Notes: generated by a model not told the origin, from the sequence alone. DNA of 35,307 nt from Candidatus Hydrogenedentota bacterium (GCA_947486375.1 CANKTP010000014.1:1-35307), one strand, 5' to 3'. Positions 8,432-16,598 are shown, counted from the first letter of the stretch. Numbers and translations are program-made.

Positions 8432-8460
8432 TTGGATACGGTGCGCTCGCAACCTATAAT
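8432..8460 (+). promoter_or_regulatory. sigma70-type promoter for the MFS gene
   Basis: TTGGAT (8432-8437), a 17-base spacer and a perfect TATAAT (8455-8460). It lies inside the longest open frame of the MFS gene, which argues that translation starts later, at the TTG at 8527. Confidence 0.6.
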
Positions 8461-8526
8461 CGCGAACCCGCCGCGCCTCTTCGGGCGAGACGGCCCCCGC
8501 ACCGGCTGTACCCAATTGGAGCGCCA

Positions 8527-9753
8527 TTGATTCACGCCAACGACGACACGCCGCACTCGAAGGGCCTCCTCGCGCTCACCCTGTTGATGTGCAGCGCGCT
8601 CACCATCATGGCCGGCGCCGCCGTGGCCCCCGCCTTGCCGTCCATGGCCGAGCATTTCGATCGCGAGCGGCCCGGCGCGACGCTGCTCGTCCGGCTCATC
8701 CTCACCTTGCCCGCCCTGTTCATCGCCTTGGGCGCGCCGTTCATGGGAATCCTGCTCGACAAGTTCGGCCGGAAACGCATCCTCGTGTGCTCCTTGCTCG
8801 CCTTCGGGATTTTCGGCGGGATGGCGTTCCTGCTCGCGTCGCTCGAGGCGATTCTCGTGAGCCGCGCCGCGTTGGGCATCGTGGTCGCGGGCCTCATGAC
8901 CAGTTGCAGCACCCTGATCGGCGACCATTTCGAGGGGAGCGAACGCGACCGCATCATCGGCCTGCAAGGCGCGTTCATGTCCTTCGGCGGAGTCGGGTTC
9001 ATCCTCGCCAGCACCTTCCTGGTGCGCTTCGGTTGGCGGGAACCGTTCCTCATCTACCTCGTGGCCTTCGCCCTCGTGCCCCTCGCCGTGTGGGCTGTAC
9101 CCGAACCGGTGCGGCAACCCGGCCCGTCAATCGGGACGGATGTCGAGGGAGCGCCCCTGCCCTGGGCAACGATTCTCGTCACTTGCGGGCTATCGTTCCT
9201 CGGCATGGTGTTCTTCTACATGATTCCCGTGCAACTACCCTTCCTGGCCAATGACCTCACCGGTGGCCAGACCTTGCACTCCGGCTTGGTGGTCGCCACG
9301 TCGTCGGTGCTCGGGGCCTTCTCGGCGACCCAGTATCATCGTCTGCGCCGGCGGCTGGACGTCAAAGCCGTGGCCGCACTCGTGTTCATTCTCATGGCCG
9401 CCGGGTATTCCATCGTCGGGCTGTCCGACAATATCGGCCTCTTGTATGCCGGAGTCGCGACCGGCGGGCTCGGCCTCGGGATGCTCATGCCCAACCTCGC
9501 GCTATGGTTGATGTCGGAGACACCCGAGGCGATCCGGGGTCGAGTGGTCGGCGCGCTCACTACGAGCGTTTTCCTTGGGCAGTTTTTGTCGCCGCTCATC
9601 GTCGAGCCGGCGGTCCGCGAAGGCGGGGTTTCCTTTTCGTTCCGCGTTGCGGGAGCAGCCTTGCTTGCGCTTGGAATCGTGTTGATCGCGGGCAACGCGC
9701 TTGCCGCGAAGCGGCAGCTTATTGGAACAGCGGAAGGACCTTCGGCCCGATAA
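8527..9753 (+). CDS. major facilitator superfamily transporter
   Basis: A 408-residue, 12-helix transporter. The MFS loop 2-3 signature is present as GILLDKFGRKRIL, and the first helix begins LLALTLLMCSALTIMAGAAVAP with the PALP loop of drug/sugar efflux carriers. The second half repeats the pattern (RLRRRLDVKAVAAL). The carried substrate is unknown; the closest feel is the DHA1-type multidrug efflux group. I start it at a TTG (8527) preceded at 5 bases by GGAG, because a consensus promoter ends at 8460, inside the longer frame that opens at 8389. The 3' end overlaps the convergent exonuclease gene by 35 bp (9719-9753). Confidence 0.82.
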   Translation: MIHANDDTPHSKGLLALTLLMCSALTIMAGAAVAPALPSMAEHFDRERPGATLLVRLILTLPALFIALGAPFMGILLDKFGRKRILVCSLLAFGIFGGMAFLLASLEAILVSRAALGIVVAGLMTSCSTLIGDHFEGSERDRIIGLQGAFMSFGGVGFILASTFLVRFGWREPFLIYLVAFALVPLAVWAVPEPVRQPGPSIGTDVEGAPLPWATILVTCGLSFLGMVFFYMIPVQLPFLANDLTGGQTLHSGLVVATSSVLGAFSATQYHRLRRRLDVKAVAALVFILMAAGYSIVGLSDNIGLLYAGVATGGLGLGMLMPNLALWLMSETPEAIRGRVVGALTTSVFLGQFLSPLIVEPAVREGGVSFSFRVAGAALLALGIVLIAGNALAAKRQLIGTAEGPSAR

Positions 9754-10906
9754 GTCCCGCCTGCCAACGCATGAGCGGAGCGCTCTCGAGAAGGGCCTCG
9801 TGACTTTTCGGCCGCTTGTGCGCGATTTGGGCCAACGTCGCCCTCGAGGCGATGAGCGACGCCGTGAGTCCCAATTCTTCGCCGATTCCGGCACAGGCCT
9901 TTTGAAGACGGTCCAGCAACGCTTTTTCCTCGGGCGGGACCGGCGGCAGTCCCGATCGCTTCCGCCGTTCGGGCCACTCCGACTCGGGCAACTGGCGCGC
10001 GCGGCGAAGGCCCCCCTTCAGCTTCGCCAAGCGCGGCCCCGTACACGAGCGAGGCAACCTCGGGCCTTCTTCCAATTCCGATTCGGGATGGGCCACTGAC
10101 CACTGGGCCAGCTCGATGATCTCGATGTTTCCGAGAATCTTAAACGGGGGCCTGTCGGCCCGCTGCGCCTCCTCGTCCCGCCATTCCCAAACGGCGCGGA
10201 CAAAGGCGAGGGTCCGCCGATCCAACAGCCCGGAGCCCTTGATGCGCCAGCGGTCGTCGTCATCTCGTTCTGACTCTGCGGTGGCCGCCGCGACCATCCG
10301 CGCGCACGACTCCTCGTGCCATTCCAAGCGCCCGAGCGCCTCGAGTTCGCCGCGCATCGTGTCGGCAAGCTGCGCGAGATAACGCGTGTCATCAGAGGCA
10401 TAGTCGAGCTGCGCCGGCGACAACGGCCTGCGCGACCAATCGGATTTTTGGCCCTGCTTCGTTAGCGCGATGTCGAGATACTGCCGGGCGACCTCGACCA
10501 ACCCGATCGAGGCGCAGCCCAGTAGTTGGGCGGCCAGCATGGTGTCGAACACGGGCTTGTGCGGCACGAACCCGAACGAGGCGCGCATCATCCGCAGGTC
10601 GTAATCGCCCGCGTGAAATATCAGCGGCTTTTTCGCAATCAGTTCCAAGAATGGATCGAGCGTTAGCTCGGCCAGCGGGTCGAGGATGTAGTTCTCTTGA
10701 TCGAAGGTCAGTTGAACCAAGCAGACCTTCTGGTAGTATTGGTGGAGGCTGTTGGCCTCGGTGTCCAGCGCGATGCGTTCGGTCTTGCCCAACTTGCGGA
10801 CGAGCGACTTTAAGGAGTCGGGAGAGTCGACATAAGTAAAATTAGGAGGTGCATCCAAATCCGGCGGGACCCTTCGAAATCCGAGGTGACACCCAAGAAG
10901 TACCAT
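9719..10906 (-). CDS. rnd: RNase D-like 3'-5' exoribonuclease with HRDC domain
   Basis: A 395-residue protein with a DEDDy exonuclease domain followed by an HRDC region. ExoI is IALDTEANSLH, ExoII is FHAGDYDLRMM, and ExoIII is DYASDDTRYL, giving the four acidic metal ligands plus the Tyr. The second half (from about residue 210, with LAFVRAVWEWRDEEAQRADRP followed by PFKIL) is the HRDC fold of RNase D, and about 100 further residues match the second HRDC part. RNase D trims tRNA 3' ends and other stable RNAs. The start is uncertain: ATG at 10906 gives an extension, VLLGCHLGFRRVPP, not typical of the family, and an in-frame TTG at 10858 would begin just before the domain. The 3' end overlaps the MFS gene. 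Confidence 0.9.
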   Translation of the reverse strand: MVLLGCHLGFRRVPPDLDAPPNFTYVDSPDSLKSLVRKLGKTERIALDTEANSLHQYYQKVCLVQLTFDQENYILDPLAELTLDPFLELIAKKPLIFHAGDYDLRMMRASFGFVPHKPVFDTMLAAQLLGCASIGLVEVARQYLDIALTKQGQKSDWSRRPLSPAQLDYASDDTRYLAQLADTMRGELEALGRLEWHEESCARMVAAATAESERDDDDRWRIKGSGLLDRRTLAFVRAVWEWRDEEAQRADRPPFKILGNIEIIELAQWSVAHPESELEEGPRLPRSCTGPRLAKLKGGLRRARQLPESEWPERRKRSGLPPVPPEEKALLDRLQKACAGIGEELGLTASLIASRATLAQIAHKRPKSHEALLESAPLMRWQAGLIGPKVLPLFQ

Positions 10907-11079
10907 CCGGCGAGGGCTATGTCAACCAAGAAGCGCATCCGCGCAAAACTACTGCCCCCTCGTTTAATATATAACATGCTGAAAACAAACGGGTTATGAT
11001 GCAAACGTGTCCGCCACCTACTAGACCACGGTCAGGCATATTTACGTCAAATGCGTCTGCAACCAGCGGAGATACAGTC

Positions 11080-11547
11080 ATGCCCATCCTCGACCTGAAC
11101 GAAAAGAATCTGGCCTATCATTCGGATCGCATGCGCACCCTCGGCCCCGATCAGGCGCGACTCCGGGGCAAGATGACGCCGAGCCTGATGTTGTACCACC
11201 TGCGCCGCACCATCGACATCTCCCTCGGAAAGATCCCCGGCGTGGGCAAGCCCGTGGTTCCACTAGGACTACGCTGGCTGTTCCGGCTCGTCTTTTTCGA
11301 GTGGTTCACGACTTGGCCGATGGGCAAAATCAAAGCGCCCGACATTGTCGTTCCGACGACCGCAGGCGAGTTTGAAGAGGAGAAGCGTCTGCTGCTCGCG
11401 GCGATGGAGGAGTTCGTCCGCGAGGCCGCGGCCAATCCGGCCCGCATGACGGTCAATACGGGATTGGGCCCCTTGAGTCTCGCCTATTGGCGCCATGCCC
11501 ATGGCGTCCACATGAACCATCACTACCGGCAGTTTGGCTTGGTCTGA
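11080..11547 (+). CDS. DUF1569/DinB-like protein (copy 1)
   Basis: A 155-residue small helical protein of the DUF1569 branch of the DinB/YfiT four-helix superfamily. It has the pattern TPSLMLYHLRRTIDISLGK in the first helix pair, a conserved WPMGKIKAPD turn, the EEEKRLLLAAMEEFV helix, and the terminal HGVHMNHHYRQFGLV, where the His pair would bind metal in DinB relatives. Biochemical role is unknown; DinB-like proteins are often metal-dependent thiol transferases. The ATG at 11080 has GGAG 8 bases upstream. It is followed after 17 bases by a paralogue (11565-12023), so the two probably form one transcription unit. Confidence 0.75.
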   Translation: MPILDLNEKNLAYHSDRMRTLGPDQARLRGKMTPSLMLYHLRRTIDISLGKIPGVGKPVVPLGLRWLFRLVFFEWFTTWPMGKIKAPDIVVPTTAGEFEEEKRLLLAAMEEFVREAAANPARMTVNTGLGPLSLAYWRHAHGVHMNHHYRQFGLV

Positions 11548-11564
11548 ACATCGAGGAGTTGCCC

Positions 11565-12023
11565 ATGTCGAAGCCCCACCTTACCCGCGAAAATGAATCG
11601 ATGTTCCTGGCCCGAATCGAAAAGCTCCGCGCCGACAGCCCCCGCAAGTTCGGCACGATGGACACGAACAAGATGTTGCGCCACATGCGCAATGCGTTCG
11701 AGACCTGCGTCGGCGAAACGAACCTGCCGGATTCCAGCATTCCGGTGGTGCGCCGGATCCTGTATTTCGCGATTTGCCATGTGATGACCACTTGGCCCGG
11801 CGGACGCATCAAGGCACCCGACTACTGGTCACCGCCCACCGATCACCCCTTCGAGGAGGAAAAGGGCCTGTTCCTCGGCGCAATGAAGCGGTTCTTCGAT
11901 GCGCTTGAGGCCCATCCAGGCCAAGTGGGTCGCCATCCCATATTGGGCCCATTGACAATGCGGCAATGGAGCCGGTTGAACGGGATTCACCTGCACCACC
12001 ATCTCCGCCAATTCGGCGCTTAG
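11565..12023 (+). CDS. DUF1569/DinB-like protein (copy 2)
   Basis: A 152-residue paralogue of the preceding gene, matching it along its length: LRADSPRKFGTMDTNKMLRHM in place of the first helix pair, WPGGRIKAPD in place of WPMGKIKAPD, FEEEKGLFLGAMKRFFDAL, and NGIHLHHHLRQFGA at the end. The last motif with its run of His residues is the classical DUF1569 ending. The ATG at 11565 has a GAGGAG ribosome site at 6 bases. The pair looks like an old tandem duplication because protein identity is clearly moderate rather than high. Function unknown. Confidence 0.78.
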   Translation: MSKPHLTRENESMFLARIEKLRADSPRKFGTMDTNKMLRHMRNAFETCVGETNLPDSSIPVVRRILYFAICHVMTTWPGGRIKAPDYWSPPTDHPFEEEKGLFLGAMKRFFDALEAHPGQVGRHPILGPLTMRQWSRLNGIHLHHHLRQFGA

Positions 12024-12138
12024 CCTGCACCGCAACTTTCGGAACGTGCAAACCGTTTTCCCCCCGGTGTACTATCCCCCTCCCGCGTGACGGCCCGATC
12101 GGGCGCGCTCGCGGGGACCGGGATTGCGGAGCGGTGGC

Positions 12139-12744
12139 ATGACAAAAATTCGGCGCGCCATACTAAGTTGTTATGACAAGACCGGGATCGTCGATCTCGC
12201 GAGGATTCTGGGCGAGTCGCAAGTCGAGATGATTGCGACCGAGGGGACCCACCGCGCGCTGACAAAGGCCGGGATCGAGTGCAAGGACATCTCGGAATTT
12301 ACCGGAATTCGCGAGATGATGAACGGGCGCGTCAAGACCCTCCATCCGAAAATCCACGCCGGCCTCCTCGGAATTCGCGACAACAAGCTCCACGTCGAGG
12401 AAATGCAGACCTACGAATGCCAGTGGATCGACCTCGTCGTGGTGAATCTTCGCCCGCTCAATGACATCGCCCGGTTGCCCGGCATCACCCTCGAGGAGGT
12501 GATCGAGCAGGTCGATATCGGCGGCCTCGCAATGATCCGGTCGGCGGCGAAGAACTACCGCTACGTGTCCGTCGTGGTCAATCCCGAACGCTATTCTTCC
12601 TTTGTCCATGAGCTTCGCGCGAACGACGGGACGCTGACCTTCCGCACCCGCTTCCGCCTCGCGCAGGAGGCCTTCGCCTGTTCCGCCAAGTACGACGAGG
12701 AACTGGGCGAGTACCTGCACCGCTGCGAGCCGCCGGAGTATTGA
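12139..12744 (+). CDS. purH: stand-alone IMP cyclohydrolase domain of PurH
   Basis: A 201-residue protein equal to the N-terminal MGS-like domain of PurH, which closes the purine ring of FAICAR to give IMP. Landmarks are SCYDKTGIVDLARIL, ATEGTHRAL, TGIREMMNGRVKTLHPKIH, the DLVVVNLRPL strand, and the VDIGGLAMIRSAAKN phosphate-binding segment. The AICAR transformylase domain (about 300 residues in normal PurH) is absent: the frame stops at YLHRCEPPEY, where the linker would begin, and purD follows after 1 base. GGAG lies 7 bases before the ATG. The transformylase must be encoded elsewhere or replaced. Compared with common PurH, RPL replaces YPF in the VVVNLYPF motif. Confidence 0.9.
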   Translation: MTKIRRAILSCYDKTGIVDLARILGESQVEMIATEGTHRALTKAGIECKDISEFTGIREMMNGRVKTLHPKIHAGLLGIRDNKLHVEEMQTYECQWIDLVVVNLRPLNDIARLPGITLEEVIEQVDIGGLAMIRSAAKNYRYVSVVVNPERYSSFVHELRANDGTLTFRTRFRLAQEAFACSAKYDEELGEYLHRCEPPEY

Positions 12745-12745
12745 C

Positions 12746-14032
12746 ATGCGCATCCTCGTGATCGGGTCCGGGGGACGCGAGCACGCGCTCGCCTGGAAGA
12801 TCGCGCAAAGCCCCCTGGTCGCGCAGATATATTGCGCGCCCGGAAATCCGGGCATGGCCGGCCATGCGAAATGCGTCGACATCGCATCGGGCGACATCGA
12901 TGGCCTGCTTAAATTCGCGGCGGATCGGAAGATAGACCTTACAGTCGTCGGGCCGGAGGATCCGCTCGCGGCGGGGATCGTGGACCGTTTCGCGGAAGCG
13001 GGCCTTCGCGCGTTCGGGCCCAGCGCCGCCGCGGCGCGACTCGAATCGAGCAAGGCCTTCGCGAAGGCCCACATGGCGCGGCACGGCATCCCGACGGCGG
13101 CCTACGCCGAGTTCGCGAACGCGGACGACGCCATCGAGTACGTCAAGTCCCAGCCGCTGCCGATTGTGATCAAGGCCGATGGCCTCGCCGCCGGAAAAGG
13201 CGTCACCGTCGCGCAGGACATCGAGACCGCGATTCGCGCAATCCGGGAGTCCCTCGACGAGGGCGCCTTCGGCGACGCGGGCAACCGGCTGATCGTCGAG
13301 GAGTTTCTCGACGGCGAGGAGGCCTCGTTCTTTTCGCTCACCGACGGCCATACCATCGTTTCGCTCGCGTCGGGCCAGGACCACAAGCGCGCCTTCGATG
13401 GGGACACCGGCCCCAATACCGGCGGCATGGGCGCCTATTCGCCGGCGCCGGTGGTGACGCCGGAAGTCCACCGCGCGATCGAGGAACAGATCGTGCGTCC
13501 GTGCATCGAGGGCATGGCCAGGGACGGACATCCGTACCGGGGCGTGCTCTACACCGGCGTGATGGTCACGGCCTCCGGCCCAAGGGTCGTCGAGTTCAAC
13601 TGCCGGTTCGGCGATCCGGAAACGCAAGTCGTCCTGCCGCGCATGAAGAGCGACCTTGTACCGTTACTGCTCGCCTGTTGCGATGGGACACTCGACCGGC
13701 ATCGCGTCGAGTGGCACGGCGGCGCCTGCGTCACGGTGGTGATGGCCTCGGGGGGATACCCGAAGGCCTACGCCAAGGGGATGGAGATAACCGGGATAGA
13801 CGCGGCGGAACGGGTCGCGGGCGTACAAGTGTTTCACGCCGGGACCGCCATGAAGGGAGGCCGGCTGGTCACCAACGGCGGGCGCGTCCTGAATGTCACC
13901 GCGATGGGATCGGGGGTCGCCTCGGCGGTCGAGAGCGCCTATGCTGCCGTGTCGCACATCCGCTTCGATGGCGCTTTCCACCGAAACGATATCGCCCATC
14001 GCGCACTCGGGCGGCGGAACGGCTGTCCCTAA
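12746..14032 (+). CDS. purD: phosphoribosylamine-glycine ligase (GAR synthetase)
   Basis: A 428-residue ATP-grasp enzyme that joins glycine to phosphoribosylamine in purine synthesis. The N-terminal IGSGGREHALAWKI and APGNPGMAGHAKCVD, the central VIKADGLAAGKGVTVA, the DHKRAFDGDTGPNTGGMGAY block, and the FNCRFGDPETQVVLPRM metal site are all present. The C-terminal domain ends normally at FHRNDIAHRAL, but seven extra residues, GRRNGCP, follow. These extra codons and the TAA stop lie in a sequence identical to the end of the GGGACAGTC repeat family (14023-14037), so the normal stop appears to have been replaced. It starts one base after the IMP cyclohydrolase stop, so the two are a purine operon. 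Confidence 0.96.
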   Translation: MRILVIGSGGREHALAWKIAQSPLVAQIYCAPGNPGMAGHAKCVDIASGDIDGLLKFAADRKIDLTVVGPEDPLAAGIVDRFAEAGLRAFGPSAAAARLESSKAFAKAHMARHGIPTAAYAEFANADDAIEYVKSQPLPIVIKADGLAAGKGVTVAQDIETAIRAIRESLDEGAFGDAGNRLIVEEFLDGEEASFFSLTDGHTIVSLASGQDHKRAFDGDTGPNTGGMGAYSPAPVVTPEVHRAIEEQIVRPCIEGMARDGHPYRGVLYTGVMVTASGPRVVEFNCRFGDPETQVVLPRMKSDLVPLLLACCDGTLDRHRVEWHGGACVTVVMASGGYPKAYAKGMEITGIDAAERVAGVQVFHAGTAMKGGRLVTNGGRVLNVTAMGSGVASAVESAYAAVSHIRFDGAFHRNDIAHRALGRRNGCP

Positions 14033-14037
14033 TTTCC
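14023..14037 (-). repeat. solitary 15-bp end of the GGGACAGTC repeat family
   Basis: CTGTCCCTAATTTCC at 14023-14037 is identical to the outer 15 bases of the right arms at 16524-16538 and 25907-25921. It carries the purD stop codon and abuts the GGAGG ribosome site (14038-14042) of the next gene. No partner arm is seen nearby. Confidence 0.6.
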
Positions 14038-14052
14038 GGAGGTAATCTGCCC

Positions 14053-15522
14053 ATGTTTATTCGATTCGTTATGGCGCTATTTGTCTTGGCGTCGATCTCC
14101 GCCCGTGCCGATGACCCAAAAGTTCTCCTCATCGTCCTCGACGGACTTCGCCCCGACTACGTCACCCCAGACGTCATGCCGGTCCTCCACGCCCTCGGCG
14201 AACGCGGGATCGTCTTCGAGGATCACCACTCGGTGTTTCCGACGGTCACGCGGGTGAACTCGTCGTCGATCACGACGGGCTCGTATCCGGCATCGCATGG
14301 CCTGATGGACAATTCGGTGTATTTCCCCGAGGTCGATCCCCTCAAGGGATTGAACACCTCGGACGCGGCGAACTTGTTGCGCATCGACGAGGCCACCGGC
14401 GGAAACCTCTTGACGGCGAGGTCGCTGCCCGAGCGATTGGCGAAGTCCCGCATGGCCGCGCTGGTGGTCAGCTCCGGCTCCAGCGGTTCGGCCCTCCTGC
14501 TCAATCCCAAGGCGCTGGGCGGCGGCGTGATCAATGTCGAGCGCATCTTTCCGGAAACACAGCGCGATCGCATACTCGGCGCCTTGGGCCCCGCGCCGAT
14601 CGAAAGCACGCCGAATGACGCGCAGAACGGATGGGCCGTCGACGCATACCTCGCGTTTGGATTGGTCGAGTCAGGCCCCGAACTGGCCATGATGTGGCTC
14701 TCGGACCCGGACCACACGGCGCACGAACGCGGCATGGGCGATCCCGTCACCGTGGACGCGTTGCGGAAAGTCGATGCCCAGGTGGGCCGCGTCCTCGATG
14801 CCATCGCGAACAGCCCCTTCGCCGGGAAGGTCGATGTGATCGTCACCTCCGATCACGGCTTCTCGACCCATAAGGGCGGGATGAACGTGTCGGCGGTGCT
14901 CAAGGATCACGGCCTCGACGACGGCGCGGTCGTCGTTGCCGGCAACGTCTACGTCCAACAGGGCGGCCCCGAGCGCATCGCGGCCATCGTGAAGGCGCTC
15001 CAACAGGCCCCGTGGGCCGGCGCGATCTTTACGCGGGGCGCCGCGCCAGACGACATGATGGGCGCCGTCCCCGGCACACTCTCGCTGGCCGCGGCGCATC
15101 TCGATCATCCGCGCGCGGCGGACATCGTCGTGTCCGCCAATTGGTCCGGCGAGAAGAACGAGTTCGGATTCGCCGGTGCGACGACCCAAGGCGGCGTTGC
15201 GGGTCACGGCACCTCGAGTCCCCACGACATTCGCAACACCCTGATCGCGGCGGGGCCGTCCTTCAAGCAATCGGTGCGATCGCGGGTCCCCTCGAGCAAC
15301 GCCGACCTCGCGCCGACCATTTGCCAAATCGTGAATATTGAGGAATGGCCCCCGATGTACGGCCGGACGCTCCTCGAGGGACTGGTTGAGGGTCCCGATC
15401 CCAATCTGGTCACGGTGATTCGCTCGAGAATCCGTAGCGAATCGGAAGGCTACACCGTCGAGATGGACATCTCGACCGTCGCGAACCGGAGGTATATCAA
15501 CGGCACGCGGGTCAGCCGTTGA
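14053..15522 (+). CDS. exported nucleotide pyrophosphatase/phosphodiesterase (alkaline phosphatase superfamily)
   Basis: A 489-residue protein with a signal peptide at about residues 1-17 (MFIRFVMALFVLASISARA, cleavage after ARA). The catalytic layout of the NPP family follows: VLDGLRPDYV (metal Asp), VFPTVTRVNSSSITTGSYP (nucleophile Thr and Asn, with the TG-x-x-P continuation), SHGLMDN, DPDHTAHERG (metal Asp and His), SDHGFST (Asp-His pair) and GHGT near residue 390. Such enzymes hydrolyse nucleotide, phospholipid or sugar-nucleotide phosphodiesters in the periplasm; substrate not inferable. The ATG at 14053 has GGAGG 10 bases upstream. It follows purD by 20 bases, possibly co-transcribed. 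Its stop touches the convergent lipoprotein gene. Confidence 0.88.
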   Translation: MFIRFVMALFVLASISARADDPKVLLIVLDGLRPDYVTPDVMPVLHALGERGIVFEDHHSVFPTVTRVNSSSITTGSYPASHGLMDNSVYFPEVDPLKGLNTSDAANLLRIDEATGGNLLTARSLPERLAKSRMAALVVSSGSSGSALLLNPKALGGGVINVERIFPETQRDRILGALGPAPIESTPNDAQNGWAVDAYLAFGLVESGPELAMMWLSDPDHTAHERGMGDPVTVDALRKVDAQVGRVLDAIANSPFAGKVDVIVTSDHGFSTHKGGMNVSAVLKDHGLDDGAVVVAGNVYVQQGGPERIAAIVKALQQAPWAGAIFTRGAAPDDMMGAVPGTLSLAAAHLDHPRAADIVVSANWSGEKNEFGFAGATTQGGVAGHGTSSPHDIRNTLIAAGPSFKQSVRSRVPSSNADLAPTICQIVNIEEWPPMYGRTLLEGLVEGPDPNLVTVIRSRIRSESEGYTVEMDISTVANRRYINGTRVSR

Positions 15523-15690
15523 TCAGTCCTTGCCGGGAAGAATCGACCCGATTATCCGGCCGACGGATTTCACGCCCGTACCCACCACGTTACCGGCGGT
15601 GCGAAGTACGATGCAGCCGGGCATGGCGGTAGAGGCGATCACCAAGACCGCGGCCAACAACAATCTTGCGAAGCGTTTGTAGCGCGGCAT
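15523..15690 (-). CDS. small lipoprotein, 55 residues
   Basis: This short frame encodes MPRYKRFARLLLAAVLVIAS, then TAMPGC and the tail IVLRTAGNVVGTGVKSVGRI with IGSILPGKD. It has a basic N-terminus, a hydrophobic core, and a lipobox-like MPGC with Cys at residue 26, giving a predicted mature lipoprotein of about 30 residues with a Gly/Val-rich amphipathic tail. A GAGGA ribosome site sits about 10 bases before the ATG at 15690. It lies convergent to the phosphodiesterase gene with no gap (stops at 15520-15522 and 15523-15525). I recognise the general type from planctomycete-like genomes, but not a named family. Confidence 0.65.
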   Translation of the reverse strand: MPRYKRFARLLLAAVLVIASTAMPGCIVLRTAGNVVGTGVKSVGRIIGSILPGKD

Positions 15691-15968
15691 GCGCGGATTT
15701 CCTCGTTTCGAGCCGATTCGGGCGAGTTGTCAGGGGGATTGTACAACACAGGCCGGTCTCGAATCGCCGCGAGAATTCGCGTCGGGAATGCAGGCATGAG
15801 CGAACATCTTGGGAGTGGCGTCCCTTTTGTAGTGGCGACGACCGCATCGGGGTTTCTTGGGCAACCGGAAGGCTTGCTTTCCATTGCCGGGACCGGGGCA
15901 TGGCTTCGTTTTGCCGATGGTTTGCGTGGCGTGAGACAATCGCCCCGCCAATGCAAGGAGGATTGCTT

Positions 15969-16418
15969 GTGACGCTCGAGGACTTGGAACAATACGTCAT
16001 GCGGTATTTGGCGCAGGTGGGAAACCCGCTGGTCCGCATCGACACGTTGATCGCGCACCTCGAGGCGGACGGACGCTTGGCCGGGTTCAGCCGGGAGCGC
16101 CTCGTAGAGTTTCTCGCCCAACACGAACTCATCAAGGTCCTCGACGCGCAGGGGCTGAAGGCCAATCCGCGCATGGCGGCGGAGTGGGTGAAGGAAGGGC
16201 TTTCCCTCGGACCCTACGTGATTCTCAACACGCGCATGCCCGCGCCCGCCCAGATAATCGAGATGATGCGTGGCCAGATCCACACGATGCACGAGGCGCT
16301 CGAGGCGGCCCTCGATCACGCGCGCGAGGCGAAGGACGCGATCACGGAAGAAAAGGTCCTCGCCGCGATCGCCCGCGCGCAGGGCATTTGGAACAAGCTC
16401 TTGCCTCCGGGAAATTAG
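15969..16418 (+). CDS. uncharacterised 149-residue helical protein
   Basis: A soluble, mostly helical protein beginning VTLEDLEQYVMRYLAQVGNP and ending KLLPPGN. The segment RIDTLIAHLEADGRLAGFSR followed by ERLVEFLAQHELIKVLD reads like a winged-helix or helix-turn-helix half, and the C-terminal part (MRGQIHTMHEALEAALDHAR) like a coiled coil; no family is recognised. The GTG start at 15969 is chosen because AGGAGG lies 7 bases upstream (15956-15961). The stop codon TAG (16416-16418) is inside the left arm of a repeat element, so the last codons (GGA AAT) come from the element and the original C-terminus may have been longer or different. Confidence 0.7.
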   Translation: MTLEDLEQYVMRYLAQVGNPLVRIDTLIAHLEADGRLAGFSRERLVEFLAQHELIKVLDAQGLKANPRMAAEWVKEGLSLGPYVILNTRMPAPAQIIEMMRGQIHTMHEALEAALDHAREAKDAITEEKVLAAIARAQGIWNKLLPPGN

Positions 16419-16538
16419 GGACAGTCACCTATTATTCGATATAGGTAGTATATCTATGGCCCTAGTGCGGATTGAAGTAGCGCCGGTGCCTCGAGGTCAA
16501 CCGGCGGAATCGAATAATAGGTGACTGTCCCTAATTTC
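16411..16538. mobile_element. 128-bp non-autonomous element with 30-bp perfect inverted repeats
   Basis: The left arm 16411-16440 and the right arm 16509-16538 are perfect 30-base inverted repeats (outer sequence GAAATTAGGGACAGTCACCT), with 68 bases between. The arms match those of the element at 25794-25922 over 29 bases, but the centres differ. The centre holds ATGGCCCTAGTGCGGATTGA (encoding MALVRIE), which resembles the MARPLRIE start typical of REP-associated tyrosine transposases, suggesting an internal-deletion derivative. It lies between convergent genes and supplies the stop codon of the upstream one. Its transcript could form a very stable hairpin. Confidence 0.8.
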
Positions 16539-16544
16539 CCCCAT

Positions 16545-16578
16545 CGGGCGCCGCGCGTCCGCTAACGCGCGGCGCCCG
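16545..16578. terminator. GC-rich 13-bp hairpin between convergent genes
   Basis: CGGGCGCCGCGCG (16545-16557) and its perfect complement (16566-16578) with an 8-base loop. It lies 20 bp from the stop of the helicase gene and just outside the repeat element. There is no T-run on either side, so rho-independent termination is not certain, but the position fits a bidirectional transcription end. Confidence 0.5.
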
Positions 16579-16598
16579 TGTGGGAGCAAGGGCCCGCG

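Noticed and set aside
13501-14052. Extension of the phosphodiesterase frame back to 13501
   Set aside because: The extra residues overlap purD in another frame and are Arg-rich nonsense; the ATG at 14053 has a ribosome site and a signal peptide.
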